Shown: positions 32,085 to 40,975 of the stretch, piece by piece
Position numbering within the stretch: the stretch's first letter is position 1
How the letters are laid out: every line of letters begins with the position of its first letter
Assembly (NCBI RefSeq): GCF_007741515.1
Contig: NZ_CP036263.1
Span: 5,691,178-5,755,177 of the forward strand
Source: Adhaeretor mobilis
Lineage (GTDB): Bacteria > Planctomycetota > Planctomycetia > Pirellulales > Lacipirellulaceae
DNA length: 64,000 bases
Direction of reading: 5' to 3'
Program-made: the position numbers and the translations under genes
Notes under the pieces: model-generated
What the model was told of the DNA's origin: nothing
The model's database searches: none
What the model saw: only the letters and a program-made list of their open reading frames with translations

Positions 32085-33827
32085 ATGGAACGCCTACAGG
32101 GAATTGCCGTATCGCCCGGAGTGGCCATCGGTGAAGCGCTGGTACTCGATAACGAGGGATTTCGGATCCCCCGGCGGTTCCTTCCGCGCGATGCCGTCGA
32201 GGAAGAACTTGATCGCCTGCACAAGGCGCTCGAATCGGCCACGAGCGAAGTCGAACGCAATCGCGATCGCGTAGCCGCAGAGTTAGGCGATGAGTACGCC
32301 GCCATCTTTTCTGCCCATCTGCAGATGATGCGAGACAAGCGACTGCATGAAGAAGTAGAAGAGTTAATCCGCACTCGGCATTACTCGCCCGAGTACGCAG
32401 TAAGCCGTTCGTTGCGGAAATATGCGAAGATCTTCGAGTCCCTGGACGGCGAATATATGGCCGAGCGGGCGAACGATATTTTCGATATCGAGAAGCGCAT
32501 TCTGCGTAATTTGCTAGGCATGCGGCGCGAGGAGCTTTCGCAAGTCACTTCGCCCGTGTTGGTGCTCGCTCGCAACTTAACGCCCAGCGAAACGGCTAAC
32601 TTGAATCCGCAGTTCGTCATGGGCATGGTCACCGAGGTGGGTGGACCGGGTAGTCACACAGCAATTGTGGCTGAAGGCCTAGGTATTCCCGCGGTCGTGG
32701 GCGTGGGCCTGTTTCTGACAGACGTGTCGGGCGGCGATACGGTGATCATCGATGGCGATCAGGGGCAGATCATCCTGAACCCGGATGAAGAAACGCTCGC
32801 CCGTTATCGCCATGAGGTCGAAGAGCAACGTTCCTTGGCCGCGAAGCTGGAGACCCTGCGCGAGTTGCCTGCCATTACCACCGATGGCCAGGTCGTCCAA
32901 CTGCTGGGCAATATCGAGTTCCCCCACGAAGTGACACAGTGCCTGGAGCGCGGTGCCGATGGTATCGGGCTCTATCGCACGGAGTTTCTGTATCTGGGTC
33001 GCGAAGACGACCCGAGTGAAGACACGCACTACGAAGCATACAGCGGCGTGGCCAAGGCGATGGGGGACAAACCGGTGGTCGTGCGCACGCTCGATTTGGG
33101 TGCCGACAAAATGCGCATGCTGCCCAACCCCGAGGACGAACGCAACCCGTTTCTCGGCCTGAGGAGCATTCGCCTAGCACTACGTAATCGCGATTTGTTT
33201 CGTACCCAGTTGAGAGCGATCCTACGCGCGAGCGTGCATGGCAACATCCGTCTGATGTTCCCGCTGATTAGCACGATGCTGGAGTTTCGGCAAGCAAAAA
33301 TGGTGCTCGCCGATGCGATGGAGGATCTGGAAGAAGCTGGGGTTCCATTCGATCGGGACATCAAAGTTGGCATGATGGTCGAGGTCCCCTCGGCGGTGGT
33401 CATGATGGACCGCTTTGTCGAAGTGGCAGACTTCTTCAGTATCGGCACGAATGATCTCGTTCAGTACTGCTTGGCGGTGGACAGGAGTAACAAGGACGTA
33501 GCCAACCTGTACACGGCCGCCGATCCTGCCGTGCTACGGCTCATCAGAGACACAGTCAATGCCGCCAAGGCAGCAGATCGCCCGGTCAGCATGTGCGGCC
33601 AAATGTGTGGCAACCCGATGTACACAATGCTACTTCTGGGTCTCGGTTTGCGCAGCATGAGCGTAACTCCCGCCGCGGTGCCAGAGATCAAACGCGTTTG
33701 TCGCAGCGTTTCCATTGCGCAATGTGAGGCGATTGCCCAACACGTAATGACCCTCGAAAACGCTCGCGATATCAAGACCTATTTGAGAGATGAATTATCA
33801 GGAGTATTCCCGGAGTTGCCGGTGTGA
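32085..33827 (+). CDS. ptsI: phosphoenolpyruvate-protein phosphotransferase (enzyme I)
   Basis: 580 residues, the normal length. Enzyme I takes phosphate from PEP and gives it to HPr. The N-terminal half begins LQGIAVSPGVAIGEAL and carries the phosphorylated His at about 191 in GGPGSHTAIVAEGLGIPAVVG. The C-terminal PEP-binding barrel shows YRTEFLYLG, NPFLGLRSIRLAL, VGMMVEVPSAVVMMD, FFSIGTNDLVQYCLAVDR and the catalytic-Cys block SMCGQMCGNP. No GAF domain precedes it, so this is the general EI rather than the PtsP form. With HPr and EIIA and no permease, the set looks regulatory. Confidence 0.96.
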   Translation: MERLQGIAVSPGVAIGEALVLDNEGFRIPRRFLPRDAVEEELDRLHKALESATSEVERNRDRVAAELGDEYAAIFSAHLQMMRDKRLHEEVEELIRTRHYSPEYAVSRSLRKYAKIFESLDGEYMAERANDIFDIEKRILRNLLGMRREELSQVTSPVLVLARNLTPSETANLNPQFVMGMVTEVGGPGSHTAIVAEGLGIPAVVGVGLFLTDVSGGDTVIIDGDQGQIILNPDEETLARYRHEVEEQRSLAAKLETLRELPAITTDGQVVQLLGNIEFPHEVTQCLERGADGIGLYRTEFLYLGREDDPSEDTHYEAYSGVAKAMGDKPVVVRTLDLGADKMRMLPNPEDERNPFLGLRSIRLALRNRDLFRTQLRAILRASVHGNIRLMFPLISTMLEFRQAKMVLADAMEDLEEAGVPFDRDIKVGMMVEVPSAVVMMDRFVEVADFFSIGTNDLVQYCLAVDRSNKDVANLYTAADPAVLRLIRDTVNAAKAADRPVSMCGQMCGNPMYTMLLLGLGLRSMSVTPAAVPEIKRVCRSVSIAQCEAIAQHVMTLENARDIKTYLRDELSGVFPELPV

Positions 33828-33847
33828 TGGAGTGACATAACAAACGC

Positions 33848-33927
33848 TGTAGGGTACTGCCGAGCCCAGCGAGGCATACCATGCAGAAGAGTCAGGTTTG
33901 GCTCGCTCCACTCAGCAGTACCCTACG
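33848..33927. repeat. GTAGGGTACTGCC hairpin
   Basis: Left arm TGTAGGGTACTGCCGAGCCC, then a 16-17 nt loop starting ATGCAGAAGAGTC, right arm ending CAGCAGTACCCTAC. It follows ptsI by 20 bp and may end that transcript. Arm mismatches show this copy has drifted. Confidence 0.75.
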
Positions 33928-34003
33928 AGACATATCCAACGAATGAAGCCGAGGGTGAATGACCCCTCGCTTCCATAGAACCATTTGAAGAAAGTAACCC
34001 AAA

Positions 34004-35722
34004 ATGAAACAAGAAATGCTGATCAACGTCGCTCAGCCGGAGGAATGCCGGATTGCGATTGTTGAGGACAACCAGCTTGAAGAGCTGTACGTTGAGCGAA
34101 GTAGCCAAGACAACTACGTCGGCAACATTTACAAAGGCAAAATCGTAAACCTAGAACCAAGCATCCAGGCGGCGTTCGTTGATTTTGGCGTGGGCCGCAA
34201 TGGCTTCCTACATATCAGCGACGTAGAGTCGCAGTACTTCCGTCAGGGTGGGTTCGACCCCGACAAGCCGATCCAGCCGGATGGAACGCAGCGCGACGAT
34301 CGCGAGGAGCGAAAAGAACGCAGCAGTTCCAATGGCGCGGCAAGCGACTCGCACGACGAAGACGACTTCGATGGCGAAGAAGGGGGTGAGGAAAGCAAAG
34401 AGCGCGAGCAAGGGGGAGGCACCCGTACTCGGAAGCGTCCGCAGCAGCGCAAAGTGCGACCTGGCGTACGTCCGCGCGTGAAGCCACCGATTCAGGACAT
34501 TTTCCGCCGCGGCGACGAAGTGCTTGTGCAAGTCATCAAAGAAGGCATCGGCACAAAAGGGCCCACGCTTTCCACCTACATCAGCATCCCAGGCCGTTAC
34601 TTGGTGCTGATGCCCGCGTTAGGACGCATCGGCGTTTCGCGCAAGATCGAAGACGAGCAAGCCCGCCGCCGGCTGCGCGACATCCTTCGCGACCTCAGCC
34701 CGCCGAAGGGCCTAGGATTTATCGTACGCACCGCGGGCACCGATCGTACCAAGAGCGAACTGTCCCGCGACTTGGCGTACTTGCTACGTCTGTGGAAAAC
34801 GATTGTAAAACGCATCAAGTCCACGCCCGCTCCGTGTGATATCTACCAAGAGTCCGACATGATCATTCGGACAATTCGCGACATTTTCACCAGCGAAGTC
34901 GATTCGATCCATATCGATCAAGAGGAAGCCTACGAACGGGCAAAAGAGTTCCTGCAAATCACGATGCCCCGCTACGCGAGTCGGCTGCAACTCTACGATG
35001 GCAAGGAGCCGTTGTTCCATAAGTACAAGATCGACGAAGAGATCGCCCAGATCAATCACCGCCAGGTGCCACTCAAAGGGGGCGGTTCCATCGTGATTGA
35101 TCAAACCGAAGCACTTGTCGCGATCGACGTGAACAGCGGTAGCTTCCGCACAGATGGCTCTGCTGAAGAGTCCGCATTCCGCTTGAACCAAATCGCCGCT
35201 AAGGAAATCGCTCGACAGCTACGCCTGCGCGATCTGGGCGGCGTCGTGGTAAACGACTTTATCGACATGCGACACGATCGTCATCGTCGCAAAGTAGAGA
35301 ACACGCTCCGCGACGCAGTGCGACGCGATCGAGCACGCACCAAGATCTTGCGCACGAGTCCCTTCGGCCTGATCGAAATGACACGCCAGCGGATTCGTCC
35401 CAGCCTCAAACGCAGCGTCTACAAGGAATGCCCCGGCTGCTCGGGAACCGGCGTGGTGAAGAGTTCCGAAAGCATGGCGATCGAAGTGGTCCGCAAGCTC
35501 ATCATGGCCGCACAGGATACACGCGTAAAGAAGCTAACCGTCGCAATCGAAGAAGATGTGGCCAGCTACATCAACAACCGCAAGCGGCGAGAGCTAGCCC
35601 GTATCGAAGACGTCCACGATATCGAACTGCTCGTTGACAGCCGCGAGGACGTATCGCCAGAGTTCTTGCGCATCGCCTGCGAAGATGAAAGCGGTCGCGA
35701 GATTCGCGTGGTAGATAGCTGA
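34004..35722 (+). CDS. rng: RNase E/G-family endoribonuclease
   Basis: 572 residues. These enzymes cut single-stranded AU-rich RNA in mRNA decay and rRNA processing. An S1 domain (about 35-170) contains NIYKGKIVNLEPSIQAAFVDFG and is split at about 82-160 by a long acidic then basic insert (DDREERKERSS, DEDDFDGEEGGEESK, RTRKRPQQRKVRPG). The catalytic part shows ALVAIDVNSGSFRTD and GGVVVNDFIDM with the metal-binding Asp residues, and the zinc-link motif ECPGCSGTG near 480. There is no long C-terminal scaffold, so it is closer to RNase G in length. The split S1 domain is unusual compared with E. coli. Confidence 0.9.
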   Translation: MKQEMLINVAQPEECRIAIVEDNQLEELYVERSSQDNYVGNIYKGKIVNLEPSIQAAFVDFGVGRNGFLHISDVESQYFRQGGFDPDKPIQPDGTQRDDREERKERSSSNGAASDSHDEDDFDGEEGGEESKEREQGGGTRTRKRPQQRKVRPGVRPRVKPPIQDIFRRGDEVLVQVIKEGIGTKGPTLSTYISIPGRYLVLMPALGRIGVSRKIEDEQARRRLRDILRDLSPPKGLGFIVRTAGTDRTKSELSRDLAYLLRLWKTIVKRIKSTPAPCDIYQESDMIIRTIRDIFTSEVDSIHIDQEEAYERAKEFLQITMPRYASRLQLYDGKEPLFHKYKIDEEIAQINHRQVPLKGGGSIVIDQTEALVAIDVNSGSFRTDGSAEESAFRLNQIAAKEIARQLRLRDLGGVVVNDFIDMRHDRHRRKVENTLRDAVRRDRARTKILRTSPFGLIEMTRQRIRPSLKRSVYKECPGCSGTGVVKSSESMAIEVVRKLIMAAQDTRVKKLTVAIEEDVASYINNRKRRELARIEDVHDIELLVDSREDVSPEFLRIACEDESGREIRVVDS

Positions 35723-35818
35723 GAGTTCGTCATCCCGTAGCCAACGGTGTTGTGGGCATCGTTAGCTGCCGAGCTTGCTCGACGCGAGGCTCATTTTGGC
35801 AACTCGCGTCGATCAAGC

Positions 35819-35898
35819 CGTAGGGTATGCCGAGCTCCGCAAGGCATACCGTGCCCCTGTTTCATGGTATGCCTCGCGGTGCTCGGCAGTACCCTACA
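35819..35898. repeat. GTAGGGTATGCC hairpin before fxsA
   Basis: Arms CGTAGGGTATGCCGAGCTCC and GTGCTCGGCAGTACCCTAC surround the loop GTGCCCCTGTTTCAT. It ends about 34 bp before the fxsA start, after a decayed GTTAGC-type palindrome at about 35758-35818. Confidence 0.75.
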
Positions 35899-35931
35899 AG
35901 AATACAAGAACAAGCCCGAACTGAACCAACG

Positions 35932-36426
35932 ATGTTCTTCCGCCTACTACTACTGTTCACGCTCATTCCCGTGCTCGAAGTGTGGCTGTTGTTCCGACTA
36001 AGTGGGCAGTTCGGCTTTTTTACGACCATTGCCGTCGTACTCGGCACAGGCATCGTAGGTGCGTGGTTGGCGAAGCTGCAAGGCTTTTTGGCCTTAAACG
36101 CCCTGCGTGCAGAAATCATACAAGGTCGCATGCCAACGGCGCGAATTGTCGACGGCGTACTGATACTCATCGCGGGCGTGGTGCTCATCACACCGGGCAT
36201 TCTTACCGACATCGCCGGCATTGCCCTGCTTCTGCCGCCGGTGCGAAGTGTGGTGCGCAAGATCGCAACCGCCTGGTTCACCAGACATGTGCAGGTCACC
36301 ACGAGCAACATCTGGCAACAGTTTTCCGATGAGGCCCAACGACAAGATTCTCAGACAACGGATAAGCCATTGCCGCAGGGAGAAGTGATCGATGCGCGCG
36401 TGGTAGAAACCCGGGTTGAAGAGTGA
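35932..36426 (+). CDS. fxsA: FxsA-family membrane protein
   Basis: 164 residues from ATG 35932, where the family start (MFFRLLLLFTLIPVLEVWLL) lies; the frame extends upstream into the hairpin repeat and that part is not protein. Two membrane helices at about 1-22 and 25-47, the loop LAKLQGFLALNALRAEIIQGRMP, and a second hairpin of helices around GVLILIAGVVLITPGILTDI are characteristic. FxsA of E. coli affects exclusion of phage T7 by F plasmid; the general function is unknown. A cytoplasmic polar tail of ~60 residues follows. Confidence 0.88.
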   Translation: MFFRLLLLFTLIPVLEVWLLFRLSGQFGFFTTIAVVLGTGIVGAWLAKLQGFLALNALRAEIIQGRMPTARIVDGVLILIAGVVLITPGILTDIAGIALLLPPVRSVVRKIATAWFTRHVQVTTSNIWQQFSDEAQRQDSQTTDKPLPQGEVIDARVVETRVEE

Positions 36427-36439
36427 CTAACTAGTTCCC

Positions 36440-36476
36440 CGTAGGGTATGTCGAGTGGAGCGAGGCGTACCCTACA
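36440..36476. repeat. collapsed GTAGGGTA repeat
   Basis: GTAGGGTATGTCGAGTGG runs straight into GAGCGAGGCGTACCCTAC: both outer ends are present but the loop and right half are gone. This looks like a deletion product of the family hairpin. Confidence 0.6.
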
Positions 36477-36521
36477 ATCTAAGCAACATGAGTCACCGAG
36501 TCTCGTGATACAATAATCGCC

Positions 36522-37262
36522 ATGCCTGACCTCACGAATGCTCTCATTAAAGCCGCTCGCAAGCTCTCCAAAACCGTCGACACGCTTTCCTTCGCTGAGC
36601 CCGTCACCCACGTCTACAACCCGCTCTCCTACGCCCGTGGTGCGCACGAGCAATACCTGCACCTCGCCAATCCCAAAGGTGCGCGCGTCCTCTTCCTCGG
36701 AATGAACCCCGGCCCGTGGGGCATGGCCCAAACCGGAGTGCCGTTCGGCCAAATCGAAACCGTCCGCGATTGGTTGAAGATCGACGCAAAGATCTCACGC
36801 ACAAAGATCGAGCACCCCGCTGGTGAACATCCTAAACGGCCCATCCAAGGCCTCGAGTGCCAGCGCAACGAAGTTTCCGGCGAGCGCCTCTGGGGCCTGT
36901 TCCGCGAGAAGTTCAAGACACCGAAGAAGTTCTTCGCCCAGCACTTCGTCACGAATTACTGCCCGCTAGTTTTCATGGAAACCAGCGGCAAGAACCGCAC
37001 GCCTGATAAACTGCCAGCAGCCGAGCGCGCCCCGCTCGACGCTGCCTGCGACGAGCACTTACGGACGTTGCTGAAAACGCTCCAACCAAAATTCGCCATC
37101 GGCGTGGGCGTTTACGCAGAAAAATGCTTACAGCGAGTGAACGAAAACGAAGCGATCAACATCACCCGCATCCTGCACCCCAGCCCCGCCAGCCCGCTCG
37201 CCAACCGCGGCTGGGCGGAGCAAGCCACCAAGCAGCTTGTCGAAGCGGGCATCTGGAAATAG
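36522..37262 (+). CDS. SMUG1-type single-strand-selective uracil-DNA glycosylase
   Basis: 246 residues. SMUG1 removes uracil and oxidised pyrimidines from DNA. The family's first motif GMNPGPWGMAQTGVPFGQ (catalytic Asn about 62), the block RLWGLF, the strand HFVTNYCPLVFM and the third motif LHPSPASPLANRGWAE with the catalytic His are all present. HYNPLSYARGAHEQYL-like text near residue 27-45 is also typical. Bacterial SMUG1 is limited to a few phyla, planctomycetes among them. It stands alone after the collapsed repeat. Confidence 0.93.
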   Translation: MPDLTNALIKAARKLSKTVDTLSFAEPVTHVYNPLSYARGAHEQYLHLANPKGARVLFLGMNPGPWGMAQTGVPFGQIETVRDWLKIDAKISRTKIEHPAGEHPKRPIQGLECQRNEVSGERLWGLFREKFKTPKKFFAQHFVTNYCPLVFMETSGKNRTPDKLPAAERAPLDAACDEHLRTLLKTLQPKFAIGVGVYAEKCLQRVNENEAINITRILHPSPASPLANRGWAEQATKQLVEAGIWK

Positions 37263-37464
37263 CTCGGGCCTCCAGGCCTGAGTTTCTCGACGCCACATTT
37301 TTTTCGACGCAAAGCCGCCAATGACGCAAAGAATCGCGGAGAAACTATTTAGCCACACGTTAATTCTCTCAACGAATCGCTCGAAGTAAACGAATAGCCA
37401 TTCGTACAATTCGCGAAATTCGTTGTAAAAAATGACACGGCAACGGAACGATGCGGGCTAACCA

Positions 37465-37863
37465 TCAATCCCACCACAGCCCGACCGCCTTGTCACGCAC
37501 CAGCGCCCGGGCCAACAGCTCCACGCCGTAGTTCTCCTCGGAGAGGTCCACCCCCTCAACTAGCGAGTGTACCCTGGGGTCAAGTTCCTGCCCCATCTCC
37601 TCGGCCATCTCGATCATCTCGTCGTAACAACCAAAGCCTTGATCCACCGTGTCGGGGCAGAACTCGTAGATCTCCTGGGCCAGCGTCCGCGTATCCTCGG
37701 GCAACGAGGCAAACTCGACGGTCACCCGATCATGACCGATGTCGGAAATAGCGATCCCATACTTCGCATCCCAGGCTTCTAGCCGTGCGATGATGTCCGC
37801 GTTGCTCACGTCGCAGTTATCGCCGTTGGTGACTTTGGATTTGAGTTCTTCGGTGTTGATCAT
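37465..37863 (-). CDS. DUF4253-domain protein
   Basis: 132 acidic residues. The domain is recognised by IIARLEAWDAKYGIAISDIG, the strand DRVTVEFASLPEDT, the block LAQEIYEFCPDTVDQGFG and the terminal VGLWWD. Such proteins are sometimes linked with bacterial immunity to contact-dependent toxins (SUKH/DUF4253 neighbourhoods), but here no toxin gene is nearby and the role is unknown. The gap 37263-37464 holds words such as GACGCAAAGCCGCC that resemble decayed repeat arms. Confidence 0.8.
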   Translation of the reverse strand: MINTEELKSKVTNGDNCDVSNADIIARLEAWDAKYGIAISDIGHDRVTVEFASLPEDTRTLAQEIYEFCPDTVDQGFGCYDEMIEMAEEMGQELDPRVHSLVEGVDLSEENYGVELLARALVRDKAVGLWWD

Positions 37864-37899
37864 GCGGCCCCCTAATTCGAGATTCTGAAACCAGTAGTT

Positions 37900-38337
37900 T
37901 TATTCCAAATTGGCACCCAACAAGCCGACATCGAGTCCCACTTTTCGGAAGTATCTCATTGCGAAAACATGGAGAACTAGCAACAGCAATAGAGCAACCG
38001 GGTAACCAGTTTTGAGGGACACGACACTAGCCACAGCAGTACAAGTGATTGCCAGTGGCCAGTTGGTCAACTCTTTCATTAACATGAGACAGGCAACAAT
38101 GGAAAAAGCCTCAATCGCCCACAAGAGCAAACCAATGAAGAGCCAAGCAGCTGATGGTCCTTTAAACTCTCCAAAAGAGTTATCGAAAGCGAGGACGTAT
38201 AGGAAGATCGATATTGGAAATAGGAAGGTTCCAAGCTTCAACCCAATCGCCAGCACCGCCCAGCGGTGATACTTTAACAAGCGAGATAGGTTTAGCCAGA
38301 ACTGCGAATGAGCATTGTCATTGATTTCGTCACCCAT
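37900..38337 (-). CDS. membrane protein, unknown
   Basis: 145 residues from ATG 38337; an upstream ATG at 38382 would add 15 polar residues. Three to four hydrophobic stretches are seen: WAVLAIGLKLGTFLFPISIF, AAWLFIGLLLWAIEAFSIV, WPLAITCTAVASVVSL and VALLLLLVLHVFAMRYF. The N-terminus (GDEINDNAHSQFWLNLSRLL) is polar. No family recognised. Codon use is less biased than that of its neighbours (more A/T in third positions), so it may be a recent arrival. Confidence 0.6.
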   Translation of the reverse strand: MGDEINDNAHSQFWLNLSRLLKYHRWAVLAIGLKLGTFLFPISIFLYVLAFDNSFGEFKGPSAAWLFIGLLLWAIEAFSIVACLMLMKELTNWPLAITCTAVASVVSLKTGYPVALLLLLVLHVFAMRYFRKVGLDVGLLGANLE

Positions 38338-38975
38338 ATGCTTCGCCTTGGATCGGATTCCAACGAGGTTTGAACCCCTCACTCCTCAAATAACTCCGTC
38401 GCCGTCAACCGCACCGAGGGCAACGCCAAGGGACTCGCCGCGTCGTCCCCTTGTGAATCGTCTTATTCTTATAGGTGAAATCTACCGGTTCGCGATAAAC
38501 CTCAGCTGGAACTGCGGAGGTCAGTCGAATCAAGTCGCCCTACCTAGGGAATTATATGAGAAAACTAATGCCTCTTAGCGATTCTTTGCACCCTTGGCGT
38601 CTCCGCGTCAAAACTCAATAACTCCCACAACAGCGCCAATAAGCTGTCACTCTGGCCCCTCGCCTCTGGCCCCTCTGCCCTCACTCCCCACAAACTGGCA
38701 CAAAAATTCTTGCAGCGGCCCCAATACCCATGGTATACAATTGCACACGTTCGACGGCGGCCCTTGGGGCGACTGCGGCGGACTGCGAAACACCCAAGCC
38801 CACGCTTGAACAACTCGACAGAAGCTCTTTAGCGGGGGCTGCCTGTCGTTTCCCGGGAGCGTGTGGCTGAACGTGCGGTAGCAGTGCTCGCATATGCGGT
38901 TCCGCAAGACCGACGAACGGGACGGCAGTGAAGGACCCGCCGACCCTCTCGAATGATGGACGTCCATCCTTTTGT
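38338..38975. other. 640-bp gap with decayed sequence
   Basis: No convincing gene. On the minus strand 38379-38459 is an open tail (ASPLALPSVRLTATELFEE) after an upstream stop, perhaps the end of a lost gene. The region 38560-38700 contains words like GGCGTCTCCGCG and repeated TCTGGCCCCTCGCC/TCTGGCCCCTCTGCC. The part 38700-38960 has overlapping frames on both strands with one CxxC-like string, which I could not assign. Confidence 0.3.
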
Positions 38976-39125
38976 TGTAGGGTCCGCTGTGCGGACCGTT
39001 GTTTTGCAAGCCATGTAGGGTACTGACGAGTGGAGCGAAACATACCGCGCACTAGTTCCTGGTATGCCTCGCTCCACTCGTCAGTACCCTACGATCAACA
39101 TCATGGTCCGCACTGCGGACCCTAC
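38976..39125. repeat. nested repeat: outer GTCCGC arms around inner GTAGGGTACTG hairpin
   Basis: Outer arms TGTAGGGTCCGCTGTGCGG (38976-38997) and its inverse (39105-39125, one change) enclose the inner hairpin 39014-39092 with loop GCGCACTAGTTCCT. This is the same two-level design as at 18103 and 19251, without their tail. It ends only 4 bp before the dprA ATG, so no ribosome site other than the arm itself precedes that gene. Confidence 0.85.
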
Positions 39126-39129
39126 TACG

Positions 39130-40260
39130 ATGAAATTTACCGACTCTGATCGCGCTCAGATCCTGCTCGCCCTCACCCGCGATGTGGGACCGCTGCTGCG
39201 CGCCCGGTTGCTGGAGGCCTTCGCAACGCCAGAGCGCGTACTTACGGCCAGCGAGCACGAGCTGCAACAAGTTTCCGGCGTGGGCCCGAAGATCTCCAAA
39301 CGCATCATCAACGCTCGGCGTGACATCGATCTCGATGTGCAATTGGGCATCGTCGAACGTGAAGGCCTTGGCGTGCTCTTGCCGCCACGCAATGAGAGCG
39401 ACACAGAACAAGCCGACTATCCGCGTATGCTGCGCGAGATTCCCGATCCGCCGGGCGTGCTATTCACGCGCGGCGAGTTGCTCCCGGGAGATGCCGTTGC
39501 GATTGGCATCGTCGGTACGCGCCGCGCTACGCATTACGGAAAGCAACAAGCAGAGCGTCTCGCTGGCGCGCTGGCCCGTGCGGGCATCACGGTCGTAAGC
39601 GGCTTGGCGCGGGGCATCGACACAGCCGCCCATCGTGGTGCACTAGCAGCTGGCGGTCGTACGATTGCCGTGCTGGCGAGCGGCGTGCTGAACATTTACC
39701 CGCCAGAGAATGAAGGCCTCGCCGAAGAGATCGCCGCCAACGGGTGCGTGCTCAGTGAGGCAGCTCCCACCATGCCGCCCATGAGTGGCATGTTCCCACA
39801 ACGCAATCGCATCATCAGCGGCATGTCGTTAGGGGTGATCGTCGTAGAAGCGGCCGAACGTAGCGGCGCGCTCATCACCGCCCGTCATGCCTACGAGCAG
39901 AACCGCGAAGTGTTTGCCGTCCCTGGACAAGTTACCAGCCGCGTGTCGGCCGGCCCGCACAAGCTGCTGCGCGACGGAGCGAAGCTGGTCACGTGCATCG
40001 ACGACGTGCTGGAAGAGCTAGGCCCGCTGGTCGAACCCACCCAGCGAGCCGACGGCACCACCATGCGTTCACCCGCGGAAATAAAGCTCAACGAGATGGA
40101 GCAACGCGTGCTGGAGAAAATCGAACCGGGCGGCACCTACATCGAGAATGTGGCCATCCACTGCGAATTACCCATTCATCGCGTACTCGCCACGATAAGT
40201 GTCCTGGAGACGCGACATTTGGTTAGGAAAATTGGTGGGAACCAAATCGCGAGGATTTGA
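39130..40260 (+). CDS. dprA: DNA-processing protein DprA
   Basis: 376 residues from ATG 39130; the frame runs upstream into the repeat but that is not protein. DprA loads RecA onto incoming single-stranded DNA during transformation. A helix-hairpin-helix region (about 25-60, HELQQVSGVGPKISKRIINA) leads to the Rossmann-like DprA core (about 110-310): VAIGIVGTRRATHYG, VVSGLARGIDTAAHRGAL, TIAVLASGVLNIYPPEN, FPQRNRIISGMS and REVFAVPGQ. A C-terminal winged helix (about 320-376) follows. No other competence genes are adjacent. Confidence 0.95.
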   Translation: MKFTDSDRAQILLALTRDVGPLLRARLLEAFATPERVLTASEHELQQVSGVGPKISKRIINARRDIDLDVQLGIVEREGLGVLLPPRNESDTEQADYPRMLREIPDPPGVLFTRGELLPGDAVAIGIVGTRRATHYGKQQAERLAGALARAGITVVSGLARGIDTAAHRGALAAGGRTIAVLASGVLNIYPPENEGLAEEIAANGCVLSEAAPTMPPMSGMFPQRNRIISGMSLGVIVVEAAERSGALITARHAYEQNREVFAVPGQVTSRVSAGPHKLLRDGAKLVTCIDDVLEELGPLVEPTQRADGTTMRSPAEIKLNEMEQRVLEKIEPGGTYIENVAIHCELPIHRVLATISVLETRHLVRKIGGNQIARI

Positions 40261-40329
40261 GTCTAAAGCGTTGTGGCACCAGCCAAAGGGTTGCTTGCTA
40301 CCCTTGTGAACCTGGGGGTGATGCCTACC

Positions 40330-40378
40330 CTCAGTGTCTGACCTCAGTGTCTGACCTCAGTGTCTAACCTCAGTGTCA
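40330..40378. repeat. 13-bp tandem repeat CTCAGTGTCTGAC x about 4
   Basis: Four head-to-tail copies of CTCAGTGTCTGAC; the third has A for G and the fourth diverges at its end. It lies in the 715-bp gap 40261-40975. The rest of that gap has words shared with 1040-1190 (GGCAACAAGTTGCCCATGCC) and no recognisable gene; the frame 40373-40711 looks non-coding. Confidence 0.85.
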
Positions 40379-40975
40379 GGGCCCCAGGTGCTGAGACTCC
40401 TAGGACAACCCCAAGGGCAACAAGTTGCCCATGCCACCCATTCCGGCATGGAGAGGAGTGACAATCACCCCAGAATTCGGCCAATATCATGGTCCCGTCA
40501 ACGAAGCACCCTTCTAGCACTCCAAACTGACCCGACCAGCCGAAAACCGTGTAGTTACCCCTCCACGGGGCTACCTACTAAAAAAGATGTTCACTGTATT
40601 AAAATCGACCACACACCCCCCCAATATGAGACTCTACGAGCCCCCGAAACTGACATAATCGGTGTAAGAGTTGCAGATTTGGCAGTCGAAAAAACTGCAA
40701 AAACCGCGTGAACCAACCTCCTTGAAGCGACGTAAACCCTTAGCAGTAGTGATTTTCGCCCTTTTCGGCGGTGCCGACGCTAGCAACGAAACTTTCGCTC
40801 GGCATGTGAGTTGCATAACAATATTGCGGTGAGTCATCAGGTACGATGGCAGAAGTCACCCGCGGTAACGATTGCCACCACGGCAGGACGCCGCAAGAGA
40901 CGCTATCCCCAACCCATGGAAATGCCCGTTGAGGCTAGGGCTGGTGGATTACTGATTTGACGGCGAGGTGAAAGG

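Noticed and set aside
38379..38459. Open tail ending LPSVRLTATELFEE on the minus strand
   Set aside because: Only 27 codons after an upstream stop and no start; too little to call a gene.
38700..38960. CxxC-containing frame resembling a zinc ribbon
   Set aside because: A single Cys pair, overlapping frames of equal length on both strands, and no start signals.
39064..39129. Upstream extension of dprA into the hairpin (reading MPRSTRQYPT)
   Set aside because: The same peptide arises wherever this repeat arm is translated; the DprA family starts at 39130.
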